Assembly (NCBI GenBank): GCA_016584305.1
Contig: JACEEZ010018281.1
Span: 193,528-257,527 of the forward strand
Origin: Chionoecetes opilio
Taxonomy: Eukaryota > Arthropoda > Malacostraca > Decapoda > Majidae
Direction: 5' to 3'
DNA: 64,000 nt
Numbering within the stretch: position 1 is the stretch's first letter; each line of letters opens with the position of its first letter. The position numbers and the translations under genes were made by a program. Of the stretch, positions 10,755 to 20,590 are shown piece after piece. The notes under the pieces are model-generated. The model made no database searches, was not told where the DNA came from, and worked only from the letters and a program-made list of their open reading frames with translations.

Positions 10755-11502
10755 GATTTCCAGGGTGTTCAATTCTTTGCCAGTCAGTCCATGCTTTCTG
10801 GTCCACATGTACACGAGCGACTGGGCTGTGGTGAGCCATCTGGAGTGGGACACCTTGCCACACTTGATCTCCTGCAGCTCGGACGGGAGAACGCCCCGCT
10901 TCACAGCCTGGACCAGCTGGTAGGAGACCTGCTGGTCAGTGGACATGTTGACCAGGATATACTCCGGTATCTCCGTGAGATCTTCACCGCCTGGCACTCC
11001 TCTGAACTCTGCGTTGTACTGCATCTCATTCGCGCTGGACAGCAGACTGCACACTGGACCCGTGAAGCCAGTGTCAGATGAGGTAGGCCCGTCGATGCTG
11101 GTGATAAGGTGGCGCAGGGGCAACTCGTTTGTGTGCAACACGCATATACTCCAGAAGAGCTTGCGTCTCCCAGCATCTTCTCCAAATGGGCGTGAGTACC
11201 ACCCTTCCACCCCGTATTGGCCCTAGTTGAGTCACCTTGCAGTACGATCAGTGAGTCGGTGGAGTCGTATGTCACCAGCAGATGATAGAGAGACTGAGCC
11301 GCCTTGAACGCAGGCTTCTCAGGTGGCACCGGGTCCTCTGGTACAAAGTGCCAAAGGTACCTTCCAGATGGCTCCTCTTGTCATGACTCATGCTCCTCCC
11401 TGATCAACCTAGGGTGCAGTTTCCCATAGCTGTCGGGCACCATCGCCCTGGTCTTGTCCTTCCTCCCATCGTAACCCAATCCAACTATTTTGGTACCCTG
11501 GT

Positions 11503-11805
11503 TAGGGTTATGCCGTATAACAAAATTCTTTTCTCAACTTTGGCATGCCAATTTCCTATGTAAAATGGAATTCTAAGACGATTTTTCTACTTCTATTTTT
11601 GCATTTGAGCAATTCTTACTATGCAAAATCACACTTTAGCTATGGTTTGCATATAAATATAAAAGTCCATTTTTGCATAGCAAGAAGTGCTCAAACCAAA
11701 AATTGAAGCGGACAAACCACCCTTAAAATTCAATTTTACATAGAAACACCCTGCCAAATTCGAAATAATCTATATTTCACTTTCATTGGACTACGGCGTA
11801 CCCTA
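11503..11805. repeat. MITE-like fold-back unit of about 303 bp at the right end of the hAT-like element
   Basis: Begins TAGGGTTATGCCGTATAAC and ends TACGGCGTACCCTA. The two halves are inverted-similar over most of their length (TATGTAAAATGGAATTC against TATGTAAAATTGAATTTT; GAGCAATTCTTACTATGC against GAGCACTTCTTGCTATGC). Its left side lacks GTAGGTAG; only the right side has it. It could therefore be an internal-deletion derivative adjoining the large element, or a duplicated left arm. Confidence 0.65.
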
Positions 11806-11896
11806 GTAGGTAGTGTTGCGACTTGCGACCGAATCCAGGATCAGACACGTATTGATGCTTCCGTCGCGAAAGCTGGCACCCAACGAAATCCTCTCC

Positions 11897-12122
11897 CACT
11901 GGCGTAGCTAGGTAGCTAATATCAATGGGAGGGGCATAGCTGAGTATTGGGGGGCACTAGGCAAGTGGAGCTCAGGGGCATTCTGATGACAACATAGAAG
12001 GATATTCGGGCATATCGTCAGTCATAGGTCCAAGCAGATAACGGCAACGGCAGCCATGGCCAGTGGGGGGGCACCTGGGGGCGCTCCAGGTTCTCAAGGG
12101 GGTCACATAGCTACGCCACTGG
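11897..12122. mobile_element. Short MITE with CACTGGCGTAGCTA ends
   Basis: Perfect 14-bp inverted termini: CACTGGCGTAGCTA at 11897-11910 and TAGCTACGCCAGTG-type complement ending at 12121. It is about 226 bp long, has no ORF, and no clear target duplication was found. Confidence 0.6.
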
Positions 12123-12965
12123 CTATAGCGGATCTGACGTTATATAAGGTAGAAATATAACAGCCAACAGCTACCATGACATTGCAGGGAGGAATAAACA
12201 ACCTCAAATTACACGTAAGCTCTCATTCCCTCCCTCTCTCCCTCCCTCTTCCACTCACAATGGCGCCCGCGAGGACATGGTGACTAGGGTGGCCAAGGTT
12301 GGATACATATCTAGTGTGGGTTTGGCCATGGCATAGCCATTAGAAAGAAATGGTTGAATTTTCCATTAGACCTCTGACTCAGATTTGGGGTGGCCAATGA
12401 GATAAATTTTCAGGGGTGACCGTAGCCCCCTATAACGTATATAGATCCGCCACTGCTCACTCATATTCCTCTCATTTTCTCTCCCACTTCCTCCCTTTCT
12501 CTCTCTACTACCTTACGCTGCAGAAATATGAAGTAAAGCAACAAAATAAGCGTTATTTGGCCAAAAACCATCCCCTTCTTCTTCCTCCAGCTGCATGCAC
12601 ACGCGTCCTGCCATGTCGCTGGCTCGCTCTCGACTGTCGCTTGCCTTGTTACCGGATTACTCAAGGAACTCATACTGCTTCGAAACACTAAACCTTTCCC
12701 TTATTTCCTTCCCACTCCCTGACGTGTTGACCTTTAACCAATAAGTATTGACCTGTACGTTATCCAAATCTTAAATGTTAGTAAATGGGAGTTAGTAATA
12801 GTGTTTGTATAGTTTTGTAGTATACTTTTTAAAGCTTATTAGATGGTTTTTTGTTAGTGCTTCGATACACGTTAACAGTGTTGCAAATGATTGTGGGGTA
12901 GGATATAATTTTTTTATGTTTTTTTTTCGCTAACGTGTTTGCGGGTTTTTAAAAGACTGGATTGC
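12123..12965. other. Spacer, no supportable gene
   Basis: Contains CT-rich stretches (12230-12250, 12470-12505) and scattered reading frames under 100 codons with no recognisable motif on either strand. Nothing was judged coding. Confidence 0.5.
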
Positions 12966-13054
12966 TATGTAAGCATTGACGTAGCTATTTATCTGTCAAT
13001 GGGTGGCACTAGGCAAACGGGGGTTTTTAAGTTGCCACGTAGAAGGGTATAAGG
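12966..13054. repeat. Partial second copy of the 11897 MITE
   Basis: ACGTAGCTA, TCAATGGGTGGCACTAGGC and CACGTAGAAGG match successive parts of the MITE at 11897. The copy stops where the ZBED-type hAT terminus begins, suggesting that hAT element inserted into it. Confidence 0.55.
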
Positions 13055-13289
13055 CAGTGATTCTCAAACTGTGCGCCGTGGGAATCCCCTAGGTGCGCGC
13101 GTCGTAATTTTCATAAATATGGGTATTTTTGCACTTTGAGGTCGCAGTTTTTGTTTTTTATATTGAAGATGAAAATCGTAATGAATGAGTTAATATGTAA
13201 CTAGGCAGGTAGATGCAAGGTCCTTTTAATAATATTATCAAGTATAGACGTCCAGCCTCTGGCCCCTTTGCTTTTGGCTCAGTTCTTGC

Positions 13290-13322
13290 GGCTGGAACGT
13301 GACAGCGAGCCACGTTCCAGCC
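13290..13322. repeat. Perfect 12-bp-stem hairpin
   Basis: GGCTGGAACGTG and CACGTTCCAGCC form a perfect stem with a 9-nt loop. The word GACAGCGAGC overlapping the loop recurs in the hairpin at 13628. Confidence 0.7.
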
Positions 13323-13342
13323 AATTAATTCATTACGTGAAT

Positions 13343-13577
13343 TACTCATTAAGGGCTTGTTCTATGCAAAAAGTTTGTTTTACAGACCCCCATTGATTTT
13401 GACAGCACTACTTGCATGTCGAATTTCAGCTTAATCCAACAATAATTAGGAGTAGTTTACGCTTATTACTCATTAACGGCTTGTTTTACGCAAAAAGTTT
13501 CTTCAGACGACCCACATTGATTTTGACAGCACTACGTGCATGGCAAATTTCAGCTCAATCCGACAATATTTAGGAGT
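13343..13577. repeat. Two tandem copies of a segment of about 120 bp
   Basis: Both copies begin ATTACTCATTAA, share TTGATTTTGACAGCACTAC and end TTAGGAGTAGTT. They differ by scattered substitutions. Confidence 0.8.
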
Positions 13578-13627
13578 AGTTATACACTTTTTGGCAGAAA
13601 CTTGGTTCCACGGGTCTTATGGTAAGC

Positions 13628-13650
13628 GACAGCGAGCGAAGCTCGCTGTC
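13628..13650. repeat. Hairpin GACAGCGAGC / GCTCGCTGTC
   Basis: Perfect 10-bp stem with a 3-nt loop (GAA) in the leader of the ZBED-type hAT element. Confidence 0.7.
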
Positions 13651-14323
13651 AATAAGTACTTTGGGTAGATGGATAAAGTAAGAAATAGAGAATAAATAAA
13701 TAAGTTATTCATGCTTAAAAAAAATACTTCCCGCTTCCACCACAATACGTGTTGAACGAGTACTGTACACGTACTGTACCAGTCTGAGCCGCAGCCTGCT
13801 GGTGTTACTGAGTTACCAACTTACTAGTTTTATCACGCGTTTATGTGAATTGTTTTTAGCGACATATAAAAGGAAAAAGGATGATGAATAGAAACTGATG
13901 CATACGTATATCAGTAGGCTTTATGCAAGTTTGACTGTTTGACGTGATTTACGTGAACCCCGATCGATAATAACATGTATAATTTGGCAACACACGTAGG
14001 CGAGCGTTGGGTAGGCACCTCCCGTGGTCAGTGTAGCCGTGAGCCTCAGTAAGTATCGCTGTTGTGGTTTTAATGAGGTCCAAGCTTAAAAATGGATAGT
14101 ACCTCATTAAAAAGCGAAAGTGTACTGAAGGCATAGCGGTGAAGTCGCAGTTGATCATGAATCTAAACGTAAATGTGTCGAAGGCACCGAAGGCGAAGTA
14201 ACAGTAATAACTGTTGAAAGTGAATCCTCTCATCCAGACCCTAGTGTGGAAAGTGAAGAAAGTGAAGTGACAGTTGAAAATGAGCATAGTCGTACAGGTC
14301 CGTGCTGGCAAGTGAAGTGACAG

Positions 14324-15957
14324 TTGAAAAGTGACCGTAGTCGTGCAGGTCCGAGCGGGCAAAGAGAAGTGACAGATGAAAGAAAGTTTTGTCATCCAGG
14401 TCTAAGCGTGGTCAAACGACGACACGTGCCAGCAAAAGTAACTGCAGTAAGTCATTTCGCCTGTATAACGACAGTTTATCTTGGACTTGGGGTCACTTGC
14501 TGTGATGATGAAAATGGTCCAAAGCCAAAATGTGTTGTTTGCGGCATTGAGCTATCAAATGAATCTATGACTCCTATGAAAATGAAGAGACATTTAACAA
14601 CAAAACATAATCACCTCTCTCAGAAGCCTATAGATTACTTTAAAAGACTCTTGAAAGATAACAAACAACAAAGGCTTGGGTTTGAGAAAAAGATGAAGGT
14701 GGCAGAAAAGGCACAGAAGGCAAGCTATTTAGTGGCAGAGCATACAGCAAAACAAATGAAACCCCATTCATTTGCAGAGTCATACTTCCTTCCAGCTTGC
14801 TGTGCTGTGGTGAAAACATTGTTTGGGGATGAGGCTGAAAAGGAAGTGAAAAAAATTCCCCTCTCAGACGACACAATTGGTAGACGAATCAAGGACATGT
14901 CGTCTGATATTGAAAAAAGTGTGTGTGAACTCGTGAAAGGTAAAATGTATGCTTTACAAGCGGATGAATCAACAGACATTGGAGGAAAACCTCAGTTACT
15001 AGTGTTCATCCGTTATGTTGCTGATAACAAAATAACTGAACATTTCTTATGCTGCAAAGAACTGGTGCAAACCACAGGACAGGAGATATTTTCTACAGTG
15101 ACAGAATACTTGAAAGAAAAGGACTTGTCATGGAAATTATGTGTAGGAATTTGCACAGCTGGCTGTCCATCCATGGTGGGATCGGTAAAACGTTTTGTGT
15201 CCTTAGTCAAGAAGGAGAACCCAGATTTGATTACTACCCATTGTTTCTTGCACCGTGAAGCTCTTGTTGCTAAAACACTCGGACAAGAATTAAAGTTTGT
15301 TCATGATGATGTTGTAAAAATGGTAAACTTTCTTAAAAGCAGACCAAAGCAGTCAAGACTATTTTCCATGCTTTATGAAGAAATGGGATCTCCTCACGAA
15401 GGTCTTCTCCTCCACACAGAAGTCCGGTGGTTATCAAGAGGCAAAGTGCTATCCCGGTGCATGAACTGAGAGAGGAAATGCTCCTTTTCTTTACCCTTGA
15501 GGAGAAAACTGAATTCTGCGAATTACTTGCTGATGTAATTTGGAGTGCAAAATTATGCTACTTGGCAGACATATTTGAACATCTGAACAAGGTTAATGCA
15601 AGTATGCAAGGAATAAATGAAAATATGGTAACATCTTCTGACAAAATGAAAGCCTTGGTAGAAAAAATTAGGCTCTGGAATGAAAGGGTGAGTTAAGGCA
15701 ATATTGACATGTTTCAAAAGACTGCTGAAGCTAAATATACAGACATTGTTCCACTCATTAAGCAGCACCTTGAAAGCCTAGGAAGGAACATAGAAAAATA
15801 TTTCCCAAATATATCTGTTGAAAGTTATGACTGGCTGAGAAGTCCATTCGTTCACGATCCCTTGAGCAAGCCACAGCTTAGCATCCTTGAAGAAGAGGAA
15901 CTAATCAACATCCGTAATGACCGCACACTAAAACTTATCACTATATCTTCACTATGA
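14324..15957 (+). pseudogene. ZBED/SCAND3-like hAT transposase, inactivated
   Basis: In the first frame (14324-15469) a BED-type finger is visible as C70-x2-C73 and H90-x4-H95. It is followed by LQADESTDIGGKPQLL (first catalytic Asp, residue 214), a C307-x2-H310 motif (HCFLHREAL) and EVRWLSRG. The position where hAT enzymes have CTDGAPSM reads CTAGCPSM here, so the second catalytic Asp is Ala279. A one-base deletion near 15453-15457 shifts the frame to 15457-15696 (HELREEMLLFFTLEEK). An in-frame TAA at 15694-15696 then interrupts a trace that continues to 15957 (MFQKTAEAKYTD). The C-terminal hAT dimerisation domain is absent. The true start is uncertain; the residues before the finger resemble leader sequence. 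Three kinds of damage make it a clear pseudogene. Confidence 0.85.
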
Positions 15958-16078
15958 AATGTATGTTATCACATATGTAACATATGTTATCACTATGAAA
16001 TCTTGTCACTATGACAAGATCAGCCTTCGTCATTATAGTCCGACAAGAAAACTCGTCACATTGACAAGATCTCGTCTT

Positions 16079-16168
16079 CTGCACCTGACAAGTTCTAATC
16101 TTGTCATCAAATCTTGTCATGATCTGCACCTGACAAGTTCTAATCTTGTCATCAAATCTTGTCATGAA
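16079..16168. repeat. 45-bp direct tandem duplication
   Basis: Two copies of a 45-bp unit beginning CTGCACCTGACAAGTTC, inside a segment (15985-16168) dense in CTTGTCAT/ATGACAAG words that can pair with each other. Confidence 0.8.
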
Positions 16169-16753
16169 ATTCAACGTACTCGTGAAATATTTGTTCACGT
16201 AATTCTATAATTTACCCTGTGCAAACTTGAGTGAAATATTTTCAATTTATCACATTTCTATTTTATTAATCAATCAGTCCATCATTCATCAATCTATCTA
16301 ACTATATCTATCCATCTATCTGTCAATCTTAAAGTAATCGTCCAGACCATTTCATCATTCCTGATTTAATGCAATCAAAGTATAGCCATTAACGAGTATA
16401 TCAACAATACGTCGTCACTTTTTGTATCCAGTCAGCCGTTTTTAAATAATCCGCAATCAAAATCTGCAAATTCCCCGAGTTTTCAAAACGCTCTCAAGGT
16501 TTGCAGACGCTCAGGCTCAGGCTCGGTGACGTAGCATTAGGGAGGCTCATCTTCCCGCGCTGATCAGAGAGACACGTAAACAGAGATAAATACAGGGTGT
16601 AACACGAGTTTATGCAAATGTTGATACAGGAGATAGACCGAATTATTCTAAGAACAAAATGCTCTATACCCATATGCTTTCTGAAGCTTCCTTTACGTGA
16701 CATGGAGTGAGAAAGAATTACCGCGGCCGTCATGTAACTCACGGCTAGCGGGA
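16169..16753. other. Spacer, no supportable gene
   Basis: AT-rich sequence and short reading frames only. A small ATC-rich tract occurs near 16268-16325. No feature is called. Confidence 0.5.
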
Positions 16754-17621
16754 GGCAGGAGGTATGTATGAGATGTGCACTCGCGCGTATGTCCCCCGGT
16801 GAAATTATGAATTATTTAATCATAATTTCTACTAGTTATGGACAATTACAGTATCTTATAAGTTTTAACTACACAATCGATATTAATAAACGGCTGTTAT
16901 TTACCAAATAAGCAGTACATGAGAACAGCAGGGCTGTCATAAGCAATAATGTCAAGGGCTACTTGGCATTATGTCGGCGAGGGGGAGGCAAGGTGGGTAG
17001 GGATGGGTGCCGTGCGAGGCTACATCAGCTGTGTCCCTCCTTCTCCCGCCCAGATTAGCGACAGTGTTTAGTTTGAGAGAGTTAAAATCATGACTTATTT
17101 AGTATCAATTTGAGAGAAATAAGCTGTAGACAGTGTTGTACGCTTACGGTAATGTGAAGTATTATTCTGGATATGGGGCTGAATAATCCCATATCCAGAA
17201 CCCCATATCCAGAATAATACTTCACATTACCGTAAGCGTACAACACTGTCTACAGCTTATTTCTCTCAAATTGATACTAAATAAGTCATGATTTTAACTC
17301 TCTCAAACTAAACACTGTCGCTAATCTGGGCGGGAGAAGGAGGGACACAGCTGATGTAGCCTCGCACGGCACCCATCCCTACCCACCTTGCCTCCCCCTC
17401 GCCGACATAATGCCAAGTAGCCCTTGACATTATTGCTTATGACAGCCCTGCTGTTCTCATGTACTGCTTATTTGGTAAATAACAGCCGTTTATTAATATC
17501 GATTGTGTAGTTAAAACTTATAAGATACTGTAATTGTCCATAACTAGTAGAAATTATGATTAAATAATTCATAATTTCACCGGGGGACATACGCGCGAGT
17601 GCACATCTCATACCTCCTGCC
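16754..17621. repeat. Near-perfect long palindrome, 421-425 bp arms, 22-bp spacer
   Basis: The left arm (16754-17178) and right arm (17201-17621) are reverse complements. By eye the only difference is an extra TATG in the left arm near its outer end. The 22-bp spacer (17179-17200) itself contains CCCATATCCAGAA, a short copy of the inner edge of the right arm. No arm encodes a recognisable protein. It could be a recent inverted duplication by template switching, a fold-back element, or a chimeric-read or assembly artefact. Confidence 0.9.
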
Positions 17622-17661
17622 AAGATAAAGAGACAGATAAAGAAAGATAAAGAGACACCTG

Positions 17662-17838
17662 TTAATCCACCTCGTACTCGGGCTCAAACATATAGGATCC
17701 CATGACAATCTGAGGTTCGTTTTCCTCATAGTATACGCGACCAGCGTCATTTCTTTCGGTGTCAGATTGAGCATCGTACTCTAAATCTGTCACGGCGACA
17801 GATTCACTGTCTGACACCGAAGTACAATCGCTCATCAT
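17662..17838 (-). CDS. Small acidic ORF (58 aa), possible first exon of a transposon protein
   Basis: Begins Met-Met and is rich in Asp, Glu and Ser (SVSDSESVAVTDLEYDAQSD), ending in YMFEPEYEVD and a stop. The short YMFEPE-like motif resembles one I associate with N termini of some invertebrate transposon-encoded proteins (QPYxFEP), but that is memory rather than a search. It lies directly outside the palindrome. The start is the first of two adjacent ATG codons. No partner domain was found nearby. Confidence 0.3.
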   Translation of the reverse strand: MMSDCTSVSDSESVAVTDLEYDAQSDTERNDAGRVYYEENEPQIVMGSYMFEPEYEVD

Positions 17839-18099
17839 AACATTTGCCGACAGGTGCCAGACAGAGTGTCTGCGGGCGTCCCTATTCTGACGTCATCAAT
17901 AACAGTCGTAGCCCTGTTGGAGGGAAGATTTTTTTTTTCGCGCGCTTTTTACAAAAGTCGTGTTTTTACGGAAATAAGGCCTGGAAATCAATTATTTTTG
18001 GTGGATTAGGTGTTTTGAATGTACATTCAACATAATTCGGCAAAAAAAAAATGGGTCTGGACGACTACTTTAATATATATGCATGTGCTCACACGCACG

Positions 18100-18136
18100 C
18101 GTGAGTTCACACACAACACACAACACACACACACAC

Positions 18137-18169
<33 letters not shown>

Positions 18170-18965
18170 ACCCATTCACTCACTCATCACCCCACACCCC
18201 ACCCATTCACTCACCTATTACCCATCACCCTACATCAAGGTTTCCTCAATTCTCGCAACCCACTTCTTTTTCTTCACAGTTCTCGCTAATAGGCTGCTAA
18301 AAAAAGAAAAAGAAAAGAAAGTGATCGGATCATCCTATAAGTGGGCTTAAAACCTTCCTCTGGTCAACCTGATTCCAAAACTGTGACATATGATGAGATT
18401 CCGCCACAGGGGGCGGCACCTATCGCGGACAGACAGATAGACAGACAGACAGACAGACAGATACACACACACACACACACACACACTTTCGCTTATATTA
18501 TTATAGATATATACTAGCCGCAAAGCCGCCCTCCGGGCGGCCTTTTTGGCTAGCTCCTGCAGAGGGCTATTGGTGGGCCTTCGGCCCACCACCTGTATTT
18601 GGTGGGCCTACGGCCCACCAAACACAGACTCTCCAGATAGCCCCTTCTAACTTTCCTGAAATCATGGATGTAGAAATGTATGTATTAACGCCAACCCATT
18701 CACATCATAGCCCCTTCTAACTTTCCTGAAAGCAAAGCCGCCCTCCGGGCGGACTTTTTGGTTAGCTCCTGCGGAGGGCTATTGGTGGGCCGAAGGCCCA
18801 CCAAACACAGACACTCTCCAGATAGACCCATTACCCACCACCTCGGCCCACCAAACACAGACTCTCCAGATAGCCCCTTCTAACTTTCCTGAAATGTATG
18901 TATTCCCCCCACCCATTCACTCACCCATTACCCATCACCCCCCACTTATTCACTCCCCACACATT
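18100..18965 (+). repeat. Composite repeat copies, forward orientation
   Basis: Same module as at 1-1012: (CA)n and minisatellite (18105-18235), core (18240-18500), GC hairpins at 18526-18540, 18572-18590 and 18601-18619, then a rearranged second hairpin/CTAACTTTCCTGAAA segment and a short minisatellite. The two hairpins at 18572 and 18601 differ in the loop (TTC against TAC), and a shortened copy at 18784 has lost the structure's left side. Confidence 0.8.
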
Positions 18966-19165
<200 letters not shown>

Positions 19166-19329
19166 TAATATAAGCGAAAGTGTGTGTGTGTGTGTCTGTC
19201 TGTCTGTCTGACTGTCTGTCTGTCTGTCCGCGATAGTGCCGCCCCTATGGCGGAATCTCATCATATGTCACAGTTTTGGAATCAGGTTGACCAGGGGAAG
19301 GTTTAAGCCCACTTATAGGATGATCCGAT

Positions 19330-19363
<34 letters not shown>

Positions 19364-20590
19364 CAGCCTATTAGCGAGAACAAGAAAAAAAAGTGGGTTG
19401 CGAGAATTGAGGAAACCTTGATGTAGGGTGATGGGTAATAGGTGAGTGAATGGGTGGGGTGATGGGTAATAGGCGAGTGAATGGGTGGGGGGGGGTGATG
19501 GGTAATGGGTGTGGGGTGATGGGTGAGTGAATGGGTGAGGGAATAGATGGGTGGTGATGGGTAATGGGTGAGTGAATGGGTGTGTGGTGATGATGGGTAA
19601 TGGGTGAGTGAATGGGTGTGTGGTGATGGGTATTGAATGGGTGAGTGAATGGGTGGGGGGTGATGGGTAATGGGTGTGTGAATGGGTGGGGGGAATACAT
19701 ACATTTCAGGAAAGTTAGAAGGGGCTATCTGGAGAGTCTGTGTTTGGTGGGCCTTCGGCCCACCAAACACAGGTGGCCCACCAATAGCCCTCCGCAGGAG
19801 CTAGCCAAAAAGTCCGCCCGGAGGGCGGCTTTGCTTTCAGGAAAGTTAGAAGGGGCTATGATGTGAATGGGTTGGCGTTAATACATACATTTCTACATCC
19901 AAGATTTCAGGAAAGTTAGAAGGGGCTATCTGGAGAGTCTGTGTTTGGTGGGCCTTCGCCAATAGCCCTCCGCAGGAGCTAGCCAAAAAGGCCGCCCGGA
20001 GGGCGACTTTGCGGCTAGTATAATAATATAAGCGGAAGTGTGTGTGTCTGTCTGTCTGTCTGTCCGCGATAGGTGCCGCCCTCAGTGCCCCAATCCCCTC
20101 ATATGGCACATTTTTGGAACCAGCTCGACCAGGGGAAGGTTTTAAGCTTACTTATGAGTTGATCCAATCATTTTTTTTTTATTTTTTTTTGCAGCCTATT
20201 AGCGAGAATTGTGAAAAACAAATGTGGGTTGCGAGAATTGAGGAAACCTTGATGTAGGGTGATGGGTAATGGGTGAGTGAATGGGTGGGGTGATGGGTAA
20301 TGGGTGTGGGGTGATGGGTGAGTGAATGGGTGGGGGGTGATGGGTGATGGGTGAGGGAATAGATGGGGGGTGATGGGAAATGGGTTGAGTGAATGGGTGT
20401 GTGGTGATGGGTAATGGGTGAGTGAATGGGTGGGGGGTGATGGGTAATGGGTGAGTGAATGGGTGGGGGGTGATGGGTAATGGGTGAGTGAATGGGTTGG
20501 GGGTGATGTGAATGGGTTGGCGTTAATACATACAATCCATGATTTCAGGAAAGCTAGAAGGGGCTATCTGGAGCGTCTGTGTTTAGTGGG
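19166..20590 (-). repeat. Composite repeat copies, inverted orientation
   Basis: Two reverse-complement copies of the composite unit: (GT)n/(GTCT)n, core, T-run, GGGTGATGGGTAATGGGTGAGTG-type minisatellite (19415-19695 and 20250-20515) and GC hairpins. The second copy degrades into corrupted sequence from about 20590, where the hairpin words become homopolymer-rich. Confidence 0.8.

Larger units (their letters stand above)
8377..11485 (-). pseudogene. hAT-like transposase, split by LINE insertion
   Basis: The minus-strand coding trace runs from about 11485 to a stop at 8377-8379, with the LINE and one target-duplication copy removed. Visible motifs in order are VLQGDSTRANTGWKGG (a candidate first acidic residue), ICVLHTNELPLRHL (a C..H motif), KVSHSRWLTTA (an RW motif), then EPAFTCSLDHIQEILVKP, TQSTERVVKQVTEAA and GQQARDGFIRARA near the C terminus. 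The D, C..H and RW order is that of hAT transposases, although the family is far from the ZBED type. I have an impression of similar uncharacterised arthropod proteins but cannot verify it. Damage before the LINE came is modest: an in-frame TGA at 11381-11383 and a frameshift near 11175-11185. Across the LINE the frame resumes exactly. Confidence 0.65.
8064..11813 (-). mobile_element. hAT-like DNA transposon with 8-bp target duplication and nested LINE
   Basis: Outer ends are a perfect 14-bp inverted repeat, TAGGGTACGCCGTA at 8072-8085 and its complement at 11792-11805, inside about 150 bp of diverged inverted similarity. An exact 8-bp direct repeat, GTAGGTAG, flanks both sides (8064-8071, 11806-11813). 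Eight-base duplication and TIRs of the form YARNG are hAT-superfamily hallmarks. The interior carries a minus-strand transposase-like gene split by a 5'-truncated LINE (8998-10754). Oddly, a second copy of the left arm sits at 11503, directly before the right arm, so the right end looks like a complete MITE of about 303 bp. Confidence 0.75.
13055..15957 (+). mobile_element. ZBED-type hAT element, 3' end missing
   Basis: The left terminus CAGTGATTCTCAAACTG has the form of Charlie-like hAT ends (CAGTGGTTCTCAAA) and fits the YARNG rule. Inside are a long leader with hairpins and a duplicated segment, then a BED-finger transposase. No matching inverted end or 8-bp duplication was found after 15957, so the 3' end is deleted or too diverged. 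Confidence 0.6.
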
